DNA from: Alsobacter sp046349155
GTDB taxonomy: Bacteria > Pseudomonadota > Alphaproteobacteria > Rhizobiales > Beijerinckiaceae
DNA length: 64,000 bases
Direction: 5' to 3'
Assembly: GCA_046349155.1 (NCBI GenBank)
Contig: JAXMCW010000001.1
Span: 682,001-746,000, forward strand
This document shows positions 41,513-49,456 of the stretch, one piece after another. Both the position numbers and the translations under genes were made by a program. The stretch's first letter is position 1. Each line of letters opens with the position of its first letter. The notes beneath the pieces were generated by a model. That model saw only the letters and a program-made list of their open reading frames with translations, was not told where the DNA came from and ran no database searches.

Positions 41513-43066
41513 ATGACCTCTCCTGCTCTGCTGCAGATCGACAGCCTCACCCGCCGCTTTCCCGGGGTGCTCGCGCTCGACTCGGTGTCCATGACCGTGG
41601 AGCCGGGGGAGGTGCATGGCCTCCTCGGCGAGAACGGCGCCGGCAAGTCGACGCTGCTCAAGATCATCTCCGGCGCGCAGACGCCGGATTCCGGCGAGAT
41701 CCGCTGGAATGGCGTGCCCGTGACGATCGACAGCCCGCAGGCCGCGCAGAAGCTCGGCATCGTCACGATCTACCAGGAGTTCAACCTCGTCCCCACGCTC
41801 ACCGTGGCGGAGAACGTCTATATCGGCCGCGAGCCGCTGCGCTTCGGCCGCTTCATCGACTGGCCGAAGATGCGCAGCGACACCCGCGCCATCACCCAGC
41901 GCATCGGCCTCGACATCGATCCCGACGCGCTCGTGTCCGACCTGTCGGTCGCCGAGCAGCAGATGGTCGAGATCGCCCGCGCCCTCTCCATCGAGGCGCG
42001 CCTGATCATCATGGACGAGCCCACCTCCGCGCTGTCCGAGACCGAGGTGGCGAGCCTGCTCGACATCATGCGCACCCTGCGCAGCCAGGGCGTCTCCATC
42101 ATGTTCGTCACCCATCGGCTGGAGGAGGCCGTCGCCATCTGCGACCGCGTCACCGTCCTGCGCGACGGGCGGCTCGCCGCGGTGCGCGAGCGCCGGGGGC
42201 TCACGATCTCCGGCATCATCGAACTCATGGTCGGCCGAGCGGCCTCGGATCTCTATCGCCGGCCTGCGGTGCGCCATTCGGCCGGCCAGGTCCGCCTGTC
42301 GGTGCGCGGCGTGCGCAGCACCGGGCCGCGCAGGGCCGGCCACGGCACGCTCCTGCGCGGCATCGACCTCGACGTGCGCGCCGGCGAGATCCTCGGCATT
42401 GCCGGCCTCGTGGGCGCCGGGCGGACCGAACTCGCGCGCGCCATCTTCGGCGCCGACCCCGCGCTCATCGACCGCATCGAGATCGACGGAAAGCCCGTCG
42501 CGATCCGCTCGCCGCGCGACGCCATCCGCCACGGCATCGGCCTGGTGCCGGAGGACCGCAAGCAGCAGGCGCTCTTCCTGCAGCAGGCCATCCGCCAGAA
42601 CTTCTCCATCGCCTCCCTAGATCGCTTCAGCCCGCGCCTCTTCATGGACGAGGCGCTGGAAAAGCGCGAGCTCGAGCGCTTCCGGGGCTCGCTGAAGGTC
42701 CGCATGACGGGGCCGGAGCAGAAGATCGCCAACCTCTCCGGCGGCAACCAGCAGAAGATCGTCCTGGCACGCTGGCTGGCGCTCGATCCCAAGGTTCTCA
42801 TCGTCGACGAGCCGACCCGCGGCATCGACGTCTCCGCCAAGGCCGAGGTGCACGAATTGCTGGACCAGCTCGCCGCGCGCGGCATCGCCGTGGTCGCGAT
42901 CTCCTCCGAATTGCCGGAGGTGCTCGCCATCGCCGATCGCATCGTCACCATGCGCGAGGGGCGGCTGACGGGCGAGCTCTCGCCCACCGAGGCGACGCAA
43001 GAGCAGCTCATGGCGCTGATGGCGCTCGAGGGAACGGCACATCGCGCAGCGGAGGCAACACCATGA
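41513..43066 (+). CDS. Sugar ABC transporter ATP-binding protein (RbsA type)
   Basis: A 517-residue double ABC ATPase. First domain: GLLGENGAGKSTLLKIISGA (Walker A), LSVAEQQMVEIARAL and LIIMDEPTSALSE. Second domain: GIAGLVGAGRTELARAIFG, signature LSGGNQQKIVLARWL and VLIVDEPTRGIDVSAKAEV. It powers the permease encoded by the next gene, which overlaps it by 4 nt (ATGA). Length and motif layout are standard for the family. Confidence 0.94.
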   Translation: MTSPALLQIDSLTRRFPGVLALDSVSMTVEPGEVHGLLGENGAGKSTLLKIISGAQTPDSGEIRWNGVPVTIDSPQAAQKLGIVTIYQEFNLVPTLTVAENVYIGREPLRFGRFIDWPKMRSDTRAITQRIGLDIDPDALVSDLSVAEQQMVEIARALSIEARLIIMDEPTSALSETEVASLLDIMRTLRSQGVSIMFVTHRLEEAVAICDRVTVLRDGRLAAVRERRGLTISGIIELMVGRAASDLYRRPAVRHSAGQVRLSVRGVRSTGPRRAGHGTLLRGIDLDVRAGEILGIAGLVGAGRTELARAIFGADPALIDRIEIDGKPVAIRSPRDAIRHGIGLVPEDRKQQALFLQQAIRQNFSIASLDRFSPRLFMDEALEKRELERFRGSLKVRMTGPEQKIANLSGGNQQKIVLARWLALDPKVLIVDEPTRGIDVSAKAEVHELLDQLAARGIAVVAISSELPEVLAIADRIVTMREGRLTGELSPTEATQEQLMALMALEGTAHRAAEATP

Positions 43067-44091
43067 GCCCGGTGCAGGAGACCAAGGGGAGCGCCGAGCG
43101 CGCCGGCGGCAAGGTCGTCTGGTCCCTGGTCGGGCGCTTCGCGCCGCTCATCTTCCTCCTGGTGATGATGACGGTCTTCGCGGTCCTGGAACCCCGCTTC
43201 CTCGACCAGACCAACCTGTTCAACGTGCTGCGGCAGATCTCGATCACGGGCCTCATCGCGCTCGGCATGACCTTTGTGATCCTCACCGCCGGAATCGACC
43301 TCTCCGTGGGGTCCGTGCTGGCCTTCGCGGGGATGCTCGCGGCCGTCGTGGCCAAAGGCTCTGCGGGCAACACCCTGTCGCTCGATCCCGACGAGGTGGC
43401 CGGCTACGGCTGGTTCGCCGCGATGCTGACGGCGATGGCCGTGGGCATCGCCTGCGGGCTCTTGCAGGGCCTGGGCATCACGCGGCTCAAGGTGCCGCCC
43501 TTCGTGGTGACGCTGGGCGGCCTCTCGATCTTCCGCGGCCTCACGCTGAAGGTCTCCGACGGCGGCCCCATCTCCGGCTTCGACGCTGACCTTCGCTGGT
43601 GGGGCCAGGAGAAGCTCGGCCCGGTTCCGGTCCCCGTCATCCTCTTCCTGCTCTGCGCGCTGGTCTGCCACATCGTGCTGCGCCACACGCGCTTCGGCCG
43701 GCAGGTCTACGCCGTCGGCGGCAATCCCGAGGCGGCGCGGCTCGCCGGCCTGCCCGTCGACCGCATCATCCTCTCCGTCTATGTCATCGTCGGTTTCTTC
43801 GCCGGGCTCGCGGGCTTCGTTCTCGACGCCCGCCTCAACTCGGCCGAAGCGGTGGCGGGCATCGGCTACGAACTGACCGTCATCGCCTCGGTGGTGATCG
43901 GCGGCACGAGCCTGTTCGGCGGGGCGGGCTCCATCGCCGGCACGGTCGTGGGCGCGACCCTGATCGGGGTGCTGGTCAACGGCCTCGTGCTGAACAACGT
44001 GTCCTCCTACATCCAGCAGGTCATCATCGGCCTGATCATCATCCTGGCCGTGGCTTTCGACCGCTTCGTCAAGACGCGCCGCTCCTCCTGA
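43063..44091 (+). CDS. Sugar ABC transporter permease (RbsC type)
   Basis: A 342-residue BPD_transp_2 permease. It has LIALGMTFVILTAGIDLSVG (family signature), PFVVTLGGLSIFRGLTLKVS and SVVIGGTSLFGGAGSIAGTV near the C terminus, with about nine or ten helices. ATG 43063 overlaps the ATPase stop, showing translational coupling. Forms the membrane channel of the 40.5-44.1 kb importer. Confidence 0.94.
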   Translation: MSPVQETKGSAERAGGKVVWSLVGRFAPLIFLLVMMTVFAVLEPRFLDQTNLFNVLRQISITGLIALGMTFVILTAGIDLSVGSVLAFAGMLAAVVAKGSAGNTLSLDPDEVAGYGWFAAMLTAMAVGIACGLLQGLGITRLKVPPFVVTLGGLSIFRGLTLKVSDGGPISGFDADLRWWGQEKLGPVPVPVILFLLCALVCHIVLRHTRFGRQVYAVGGNPEAARLAGLPVDRIILSVYVIVGFFAGLAGFVLDARLNSAEAVAGIGYELTVIASVVIGGTSLFGGAGSIAGTVVGATLIGVLVNGLVLNNVSSYIQQVIIGLIIILAVAFDRFVKTRRSS

Positions 44092-44236
44092 CCCGCTCGC
44101 CGCGTCCTTCCAAAGTACACCTCCGCCCGTCCGGGCGCGGTGCTAGGGTCGCGCCGCTGGCCGGGACATCCCCCGGGGCCCTCGCCCTGTCCTGCCGCAT
44201 CATCGGCCGTCAGGCCTGCTGCACGAGGGGGAAATC

Positions 44237-44623
44237 ATGGCGAGACTCGCCGCAACGATCGTGGCCCTGGCGCTCGGCGCCGGGAGCGCCGCGGCCGCCG
44301 ACATCCAGGCGGGCGACAAGACGTTCAACAAGTGCCGGCAGTGCCACCACATCGGCGAAGGCGCGACCAACTTCTACGGCCCGGTGCTGAACGGCGTCGT
44401 CGGACGCAAGGCCGGGACCGTGCCCGGCTACACCTATTCCGAGGCGACGAAGACGTCCGGGATCGTCTGGACGGAGGACGCGCTGAAGGTCTACCTGCGC
44501 CAGCCCAAGGCCACCGTGGCCGGCACCAACATGACCTTCGCCGGCCTGAGCGATCCCGTCGAGATCGACAACGTCATCGCCTTCATCGCCACCTTCGACG
44601 CCGACGGAAAGAAGAAGCAGTAA
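44237..44623 (+). CDS. Class I cytochrome c (cytochrome c2-like)
   Basis: A 128-residue secreted cytochrome. A signal peptide (ATIVALALGAGSAAAADIQA) is followed by heme motif CRQCH in FNKCRQCHHIGEGATNFYGP, then GPVLNGVVGRKAGTVPGYTY and AGTNMTFAGLSDPVEIDNVI with the axial Met. This is the soluble periplasmic electron carrier type. It stands alone between the ABC operon and the two-component pair, and could take electrons from bc1 or from the Sox/molybdenum enzymes. Confidence 0.93.
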   Translation: MARLAATIVALALGAGSAAAADIQAGDKTFNKCRQCHHIGEGATNFYGPVLNGVVGRKAGTVPGYTYSEATKTSGIVWTEDALKVYLRQPKATVAGTNMTFAGLSDPVEIDNVIAFIATFDADGKKKQ

Positions 44624-44660
44624 CCGGACATCCAGGCGGCGGGCCGCAGCGGCGTCCGCC

Positions 44661-45020
44661 TCACATGCCGACGTCGCGCAGCGCCTTGATGAGGTGGTCG
44701 AGCGGGTAGGGCTTGCGCAGCATGGCGCCGGTCGGAACCGTGCGCTGCGGGTCGGGGGCGTAGCCCGTCGTGTAGAGGACCGGCAGGTCGGGGAAGCGGC
44801 GGCGGGCCGCCTCCGCCACGTGCCAGCCGTCATAGGAGCCCGGCAGCCTGATATCCGTGAAGAGCAGGTCCAGCGAGGGCGCGCCGGCGATGATGCCGAA
44901 GGCCGCCTCCGCATCCTCGGCCTCCAGCACGGCGTAGCCGCGGTCGACGAGCTCTTCCACCACCGTCATGCGCAGCAGGGGCTCGTCCTCCACCACGAGG
45001 ATGGTCCGCGGTTCCATCAT
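44661..45020 (-). CDS. Response regulator receiver protein
   Basis: A 119-residue single receiver domain: ILVVEDEPLLRMTVVEELVD (acidic pocket), DLLFTDIRLPGSYDGWHVAE (phospho-acceptor Asp), LYTTGYAP (conserved Thr) and LRKPYPLDHLIKAL (conserved Lys). No output domain. Its ATG (45020) overlaps the stop of the upstream histidine kinase, so the two are a cognate pair. Confidence 0.92.
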   Translation of the reverse strand: MMEPRTILVVEDEPLLRMTVVEELVDRGYAVLEAEDAEAAFGIIAGAPSLDLLFTDIRLPGSYDGWHVAEAARRRFPDLPVLYTTGYAPDPQRTVPTGAMLRKPYPLDHLIKALRDVGM

Positions 45021-46198
45021 GCGGACCTCGCCCGGGGAAGGACGAGGCTGACGGTCGTGCCGCGGCCCTCCTCGCTGTCGATCTCGACGCGGCCTCCGGC
45101 GCCACGGGCGAAGCCAAGGACCTGGCTCAGTCCCAGTCCCGATCCTTTCCCCGTCTCCTTCGTCGTGAAGAACGGGTCGCAGGCGCGCGCCTTCACTTCC
45201 GGCGACATGCCGTGGCCCGTGTCGCTGACCCGCAGGGTGAATTCCGGCGCCTCGTCCGACCCTCGTGGAGACGTGAGTGCGATCGTCACCGCGTCGCCCC
45301 GGCGCGTCGCGTCCCGTGCGTTGACCACGAGGTTGAGCAGGGCCCCGGTGAGCTCGGCGCCGTCGACGAGGACAAGGCAGGACTGGTCGGGGATCGTCAT
45401 CTCGAAGGCGCGCTGCGGGCCGAGGGCGTCCTGCGCGAGCCTCCTGAAGCCGCGCAGGAAGGCCGAGAGGTCGAGTTCCTGCGCGCCACCCGCGCCGGGG
45501 CGCGCATAGGTCAGCATCTGGGCGGTCAGCTGCGCGGCCCGTCTCGCCGCCTCGAGCGAGGTCTGCGCCGCGCGGCTGGCGCGCCCGTCGGCAGGCACCT
45601 CGCGCGCCACGCGCTCGATGTTGAGCATCACGATGGAGAGGAGGTTGTTGAAGTCGTGCGCGACGCCCGCCGTGAGCTGGCCGAGCGCCTCCATCTTCTG
45701 GGACTGGCGCAGCATGGCCTGCACCTTCTCCCGGTCGGCCATCTCGCGCTCGAGCTCCGCGAGGGCGGCGTCGCGTTCCCGCACGTTCCGCGCGAGGTGG
45801 GCATTGATGGCCTTGAGCTGGTTGGGCGAGGGGATCTTGAGCGCCACGGGCAGAAGGGGCCACAGCGCCCCGGCGGTCGCGATGGAGGCGGCGGCGGTCG
45901 CCGCCTTGATGAGGCCCTCAGCGGCGTAGTCGGGCCGCCAGAGCGTCCAGATCGCCATGAGGTGGGTCGTGCCGCAGGCCGTGATGAAGAGGGCGAAGCA
46001 CCAGAACACCCAGCCGAAGCCGAGGTCGGCGCGGCGGCGCACGAAGAAGATCAGCACCAGCGGAATGGAGTAATAGGCGATGGTGATGATGCTGTCGGAG
46101 ACCACGTGGAGCCAGATGAGTTCCGGCCGCCACAACAGGCACAATCCGTGGGGCGAGAGGGATCCCGCATCGAACAAATTGGAGATGTATTCAGACAT
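45017..46198 (-). CDS. Histidine kinase with an ethylene-receptor-like N-terminal domain
   Basis: A 393-residue hybrid of an N-terminal three-helix domain (about 25-110) and a HisKA/HATPase core. The N-terminal part (SDSIITIAYYSIPLVLIFF, then ITACGTTHLMAIWTLW) matches plant ETR1 closely. Asp35, Tyr42, Pro46, Cys75 and His79 stand at the same spacing as ETR1 Asp25, Tyr32, Pro36, Cys65 and His69, the copper/ethylene site. The core has GQLTAGVAHDFNNLLS (His181), LNLVVNARDAT (N box), SDTGHGMSPEV (G1) and GKGSGLGLSQVLG (G2). It phosphorylates the overlapping receiver protein. Confidence 0.88.
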   Translation of the reverse strand: MSEYISNLFDAGSLSPHGLCLLWRPELIWLHVVSDSIITIAYYSIPLVLIFFVRRRADLGFGWVFWCFALFITACGTTHLMAIWTLWRPDYAAEGLIKAATAAASIATAGALWPLLPVALKIPSPNQLKAINAHLARNVRERDAALAELEREMADREKVQAMLRQSQKMEALGQLTAGVAHDFNNLLSIVMLNIERVAREVPADGRASRAAQTSLEAARRAAQLTAQMLTYARPGAGGAQELDLSAFLRGFRRLAQDALGPQRAFEMTIPDQSCLVLVDGAELTGALLNLVVNARDATRRGDAVTIALTSPRGSDEAPEFTLRVSDTGHGMSPEVKARACDPFFTTKETGKGSGLGLSQVLGFARGAGGRVEIDSEEGRGTTVSLVLPRARSA

Positions 46199-46828
46199 CG
46201 GGGGCGTGTCCGTGGCGCGGCGTCGCCCTGCCGATGAGGCGCGCCGACCTGGGATGGAATTAACAAGCTCGTCCGGCCTCAGCAAGAAAAACCAATAATT
46301 GCAGAGCTGTAGCTGAGCCGGTGCGGCTCTGCCGCGCAAGGCCGTCCATCGAGGCGTTCGGCGTCTATCTCGGCATGGCGGGCAAGCCTGCGTCGCTCGG
46401 CCGCGTCCGTGGCCAGCCCTGCCGCGAGGCTGAAGGCGCCGAGCAGGAAGGCCGCGCAGCAGGGGATCGGCATGGTGAGTAGGCCGGGCAACAGGGGCCG
46501 TCCTGCCGCCTCGCGCGGCGTGTGCGCTCGGGCCGAGGTCCACCGCGGCGTTGTGCGGGGCCATTGCCAGCAAGTCCGGCAGCCCGGCGCCTCCCCGCGC
46601 GGGAGGACCGATGACGGCTCCGCCGGCCGGCAAGCGGCTCGCGCCGGCCATGGCTGGCCGCCGGCCCTCGCGTGCACCTTCCGGCGCGCATGGGAAAGCG
46701 AGGGAACCCGCGCCGCCTGGTCTCAAGCCGTCCGCCTCGTCGCCATGGACGAGCATCGCCGTGCTGCGCGCCGGCACCGCTTCGGCGCGCGGGAGGCCCC
46801 GCCCGGACGTCCTGGTCCGGGCCGGCCT
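46199..46828. other. Gene-poor stretch upstream of the ethylene-receptor-like kinase
   Basis: About 630 nt with no convincing gene. The 70 nt next to the kinase start are AT-richer and probably carry its promoter. A 64-codon minus-strand frame (46279-46473, MPIPCCAAFLLGAFSLAAGL...) has one hydrophobic segment but a poor ribosome site, and its end lies in the AT-rich promoter zone; I do not call it. The open frames on the other strand are GC-bias artefacts. Confidence 0.4.
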
Positions 46829-47011
46829 TCAGGCCTTCCAGCGGTCGCGGTCGGCGTGGTCCGCGACCTCGGTCAGCGCGCGCGCCATGGCGCGGGCATC
46901 CTCGATCGAGAGCACGACGAGATGGCCGTCTACCTCCACGAGCACCTTGCCGCGATCCGTGCTGCGCAGCGTGACGGGCGGGCCTTCGGCTGTGGAGACG
47001 GTGGTCTTCAC
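46829..47011 (-). CDS. Small hypothetical protein, 60 aa
   Basis: Starts at GTG 47011 with AGAGGA upstream: MKTTVSTAEGPPVTLRSTDR, KVLVEVDGHLVVLSIEDARA, MARALTEVADHADRDRWKA. A beta-hairpin followed by one amphipathic helix is predicted by eye. It resembles short uncharacterised alphaproteobacterial proteins; no function can be given. The 264 nt between it and the receiver gene are divergent control sequence. Confidence 0.6.
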   Translation of the reverse strand: MKTTVSTAEGPPVTLRSTDRGKVLVEVDGHLVVLSIEDARAMARALTEVADHADRDRWKA

Positions 47012-47275
47012 GGGATGTCCTCTTCGCGTGGGGGTTCTGCAGCGACCTCTGCCTTTCGCTCCGGCCGCTGCCTATACGTAGTTTTACGGATATTACCGGC
47101 TCTCCCGCCGTAACCAACGGGAAGTTGTTCTGGCCGAGTATCCGCTGCGACGGCCGCGGCGCATTCGGGCGGAGGCCGGTCGACGTGCGAGGATCCGTGC
47201 AGTCCCGTTCGCTTCGCTGTCCCGCTCCGCGGGACAGGGCGACTCGGGAGACGGTGTCCGGCGGGGGAGCCTGAC

Positions 47276-47728
47276 ATGGAAGAGATCGTCGGGGTCGACA
47301 TTTTCGTCGACGATACCGGCCGCGATCCCTACCTGTCGTTCCGCTCCATCCTCGTGGTGGACGACAGCAACTCCACGCGGATGATCATCTTCAAGATGTT
47401 GCGGGCGCTCGACCTGCCGCAGGTCTTCGAGGCCGCGTCCGCGGCCGGCGCCTTCGCGCTGATGCACAATACCCGCGTCGACCTCGTGATCGCCGACATC
47501 AACATGCCCGACGTCGACGGGCTGAAGCTGCTCGCCGCGATCCGCAGCAAGCCCGCGCTGGCCGACGCCACGGTCCTGCTGATGACGGCGAGCCGCCAGA
47601 CCACGCTCGTCAGCGAGGCCCTTGCGGCGGGCGCGGACGGCTATCTGCTCAAGCCCTTCTCAGCCGAGCAGCTCAAGAGCACGCTCAACCGCGCCGCGAT
47701 CCGCCGCGCGGCGAAGGCTGCAGGGTAG
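47276..47728 (+). CDS. CheY-like response regulator receiver protein
   Basis: A 150-residue single receiver domain with a 22-residue N-terminal extension. It has SILVVDDSNSTRMIIFKMLR (acidic pair), VDLVIADINMPDVDGLKLLA (phospho-acceptor Asp), VLLMTASRQT (Thr) and GYLLKPFSAEQLKSTL (Lys). The pattern is CheY-like, so a role in motility or as a phosphate sink is plausible. GGGGAG precedes ATG 47276. No kinase is adjacent. Confidence 0.9.
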   Translation: MEEIVGVDIFVDDTGRDPYLSFRSILVVDDSNSTRMIIFKMLRALDLPQVFEAASAAGAFALMHNTRVDLVIADINMPDVDGLKLLAAIRSKPALADATVLLMTASRQTTLVSEALAAGADGYLLKPFSAEQLKSTLNRAAIRRAAKAAG

Positions 47729-47851
47729 TCCAGCAATCCCTCGCCATGGCGGGCGCCGCGGCTCGGCCGTGGCCCGCCGGGACAGGAAGGCGGGCCGTGT
47801 CGGCCCTGTTCTGGCACGGATGGCTGCGGCGGGCGTGATGCCGACCCGCCG

Positions 47852-48271
47852 TCAGCGGAACGTCGTGAGGTGGATGTTCGTCTCCGTGCCCGAGACGCCG
47901 CGGACCATGCGGATGCGATCGAGGGCGGCGGACAACTCGGCCATGCCCGGCACGACGATCTCGGCGAGAAGGTCCCAGCGTCCGTTCGTGTCGTGCAGTG
48001 TCGAGACCGCGGGGTCGCCCAGCAGGGCGTCGATGACGCGCCGTGATTGCGGCCCCTCGATGCGGATGCAGACCCAGGCGCGGATGCCGGTGTCCCGGTG
48101 GTCCGATGCGAGCTTGATCGTGTAGCCCCGGATGACCCTTTCGGCCTCCAGCCGCCGCATGCGGTTCAGCACCGTGCCGCGCGACACGGCGAGCGCCTTG
48201 GCCAGGTCGGCGACGCTGGTGCGCGCATCGCGGCGGAGCATGGAGAGAAGCTTGCGGTCGAGGTCGTCCAT
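47852..48271 (-). CDS. Lrp/AsnC-family transcriptional regulator
   Basis: A 139-residue protein. The N-terminal winged helix is MDDLDRKLLSMLRRDARTSV, ADLAKALAVSRGTVLNRMRR, and the C-terminal domain is the RAM ligand-binding sandwich (IRAWVCIRIEGPQSRRVIDA, WDLLAEIVVPGMAELSAALD, TNIHLTTF). It is divergent from an ornithine-cyclodeaminase-type gene, and a matching inverted repeat lies between them, so it probably controls that gene in response to an amino acid. Confidence 0.92.
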   Translation of the reverse strand: MDDLDRKLLSMLRRDARTSVADLAKALAVSRGTVLNRMRRLEAERVIRGYTIKLASDHRDTGIRAWVCIRIEGPQSRRVIDALLGDPAVSTLHDTNGRWDLLAEIVVPGMAELSAALDRIRMVRGVSGTETNIHLTTFR

Positions 48272-48289
48272 GCCGAAGTGTCAGCTTAT

Positions 48290-48324
48290 GCTGCCATTTC
48301 GTCAAATCCTGCCGACATGGCAGC
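48290..48324. promoter_or_regulatory. Inverted repeat between Lrp regulator and ornithine cyclodeaminase
   Basis: GCTGCCAT (48290-48297) and ATGGCAGC (48317-48324) form a perfect 8-bp inverted repeat with 19 nt between arms, about two helical turns centre to centre. It lies 19 nt above the lrp start and 60 nt above the cyclodeaminase start. It is the likely Lrp-type operator. Confidence 0.5.
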
Positions 48325-48384
48325 CATCATGCGCCATGGTGTTTGCCTGCGGCATGCCTCACGCTTCGAGCAGGAGGATGACCG

Positions 48385-49443
48385 ATGACCCCCACAGCCT
48401 ATGTCGACACCCGATACCTCAGCGCCCCCGACGTCGTGGAGATCGTGCGCCGGCGGGGCCTGCCCGCCATCCTGACCGCCATGGCCGAGCGCATCGAGCG
48501 CGAGTTCCGGCGCTGGCCGAGCTTCGACCTGAAGGCCCGCGTGCCGAGCCACTCGGAGGAGGGCGTGATCGAGCTCATGCCGGTGGCGGACGCCACCCAC
48601 TTCGCCTTCAAGTGTGTCAACGGCCATCCCGGCAACACGCGCCTCGGCCTGCCCACGGTGATGGCCTTCGGCGTTGTCGCCGACATGGCGACGGGCGCGC
48701 CGACGCTGTTCAGCGAACTGACCCTGACCACCGCGATGCGCACCGCCGCCGCCTCGGCCGTCGCCGCCCGAGCCCTCGCGCGGCCCGGCTCCCGGACCAT
48801 GGCGCTGATCGGCAACGGGGCGCAGAGCGAGTTCCAAGCGCTGGCCTTCCATCATCTTCTGGGCATCGACACCCTGCGCCTCTTCGACGTGGACGCCGCC
48901 GCGACGGCGAAGCTCATGCGCAACCTGCGAAGCGTGCCGGGGCTGCGGCTGGAGCCGTGCCGCAGCGCGGCGGAGGCAGTCTCGGGCAGCGACATCGTCA
49001 CGACTGCGACGGCGGACAAGGCGCGCGCCGCCATCCTGACTCCCGAGATGATCGTACCCGGCCTGCATGTGAACGCGGTGGGCGGGGATTGCCCCGGCAA
49101 GACGGAGCTGCATCCGGGAGTCCTCGAGCAGGGCCGCGTCTTCGTGGAATACGAGCCTCAGACGCGGATCGAGGGGGACATCCAGCAGATGGCGCCAGAC
49201 TTCCCGGTCACCGAACTGTGGCGGGTGCTCTCGGGGCAGGCCGCCGGCCGCGTGTCCCCCGCCGAGGTGACGATCTTCGACAGCGTCGGCTTCGCGCTGG
49301 AGGACTTCGCCGCGCTGCAGGTGATGGGCGAGCTGGCGCAGGAGCTCGGCATCGGCTCGCGGTTGTCCCTGGTGCCGCTCGCCGCGGATCCCAAGGACCT
49401 GTTCGGCCTGATCTCGCCAGCTGCGGCGTCGCTGGCGGCCTGA
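48385..49443 (+). CDS. Ornithine cyclodeaminase / mu-crystallin family protein
   Basis: A 352-residue NAD-dependent enzyme. It has FKCVNGHPGNTRLGLPTVMA, SELTLTTAMRTAAASAVAAR, a Rossmann motif ALIGNGAQSEFQALAFHHLL, SDIVTTATADKARAAIL, VNAVGGDCPGKTELHPGVL and VTIFDSVGFALEDFAALQVM. The family converts ornithine to proline and ammonia or acts on related imino/amino acids. The Cys in GGDCPGKTEL and the overall length fit true ornithine cyclodeaminases. Control by the divergent Lrp-type regulator supports amino-acid catabolism. Confidence 0.9.
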   Translation: MTPTAYVDTRYLSAPDVVEIVRRRGLPAILTAMAERIEREFRRWPSFDLKARVPSHSEEGVIELMPVADATHFAFKCVNGHPGNTRLGLPTVMAFGVVADMATGAPTLFSELTLTTAMRTAAASAVAARALARPGSRTMALIGNGAQSEFQALAFHHLLGIDTLRLFDVDAAATAKLMRNLRSVPGLRLEPCRSAAEAVSGSDIVTTATADKARAAILTPEMIVPGLHVNAVGGDCPGKTELHPGVLEQGRVFVEYEPQTRIEGDIQQMAPDFPVTELWRVLSGQAAGRVSPAEVTIFDSVGFALEDFAALQVMGELAQELGIGSRLSLVPLAADPKDLFGLISPAAASLAA

Positions 49444-49456
49444 GCGCGGCCGCGGC

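Noticed and set aside
46279..46473. 64-codon minus-strand frame with one hydrophobic segment
   Set aside because: Weak ribosome site and its end lies in the AT-rich upstream region of the kinase gene; coding evidence too thin.
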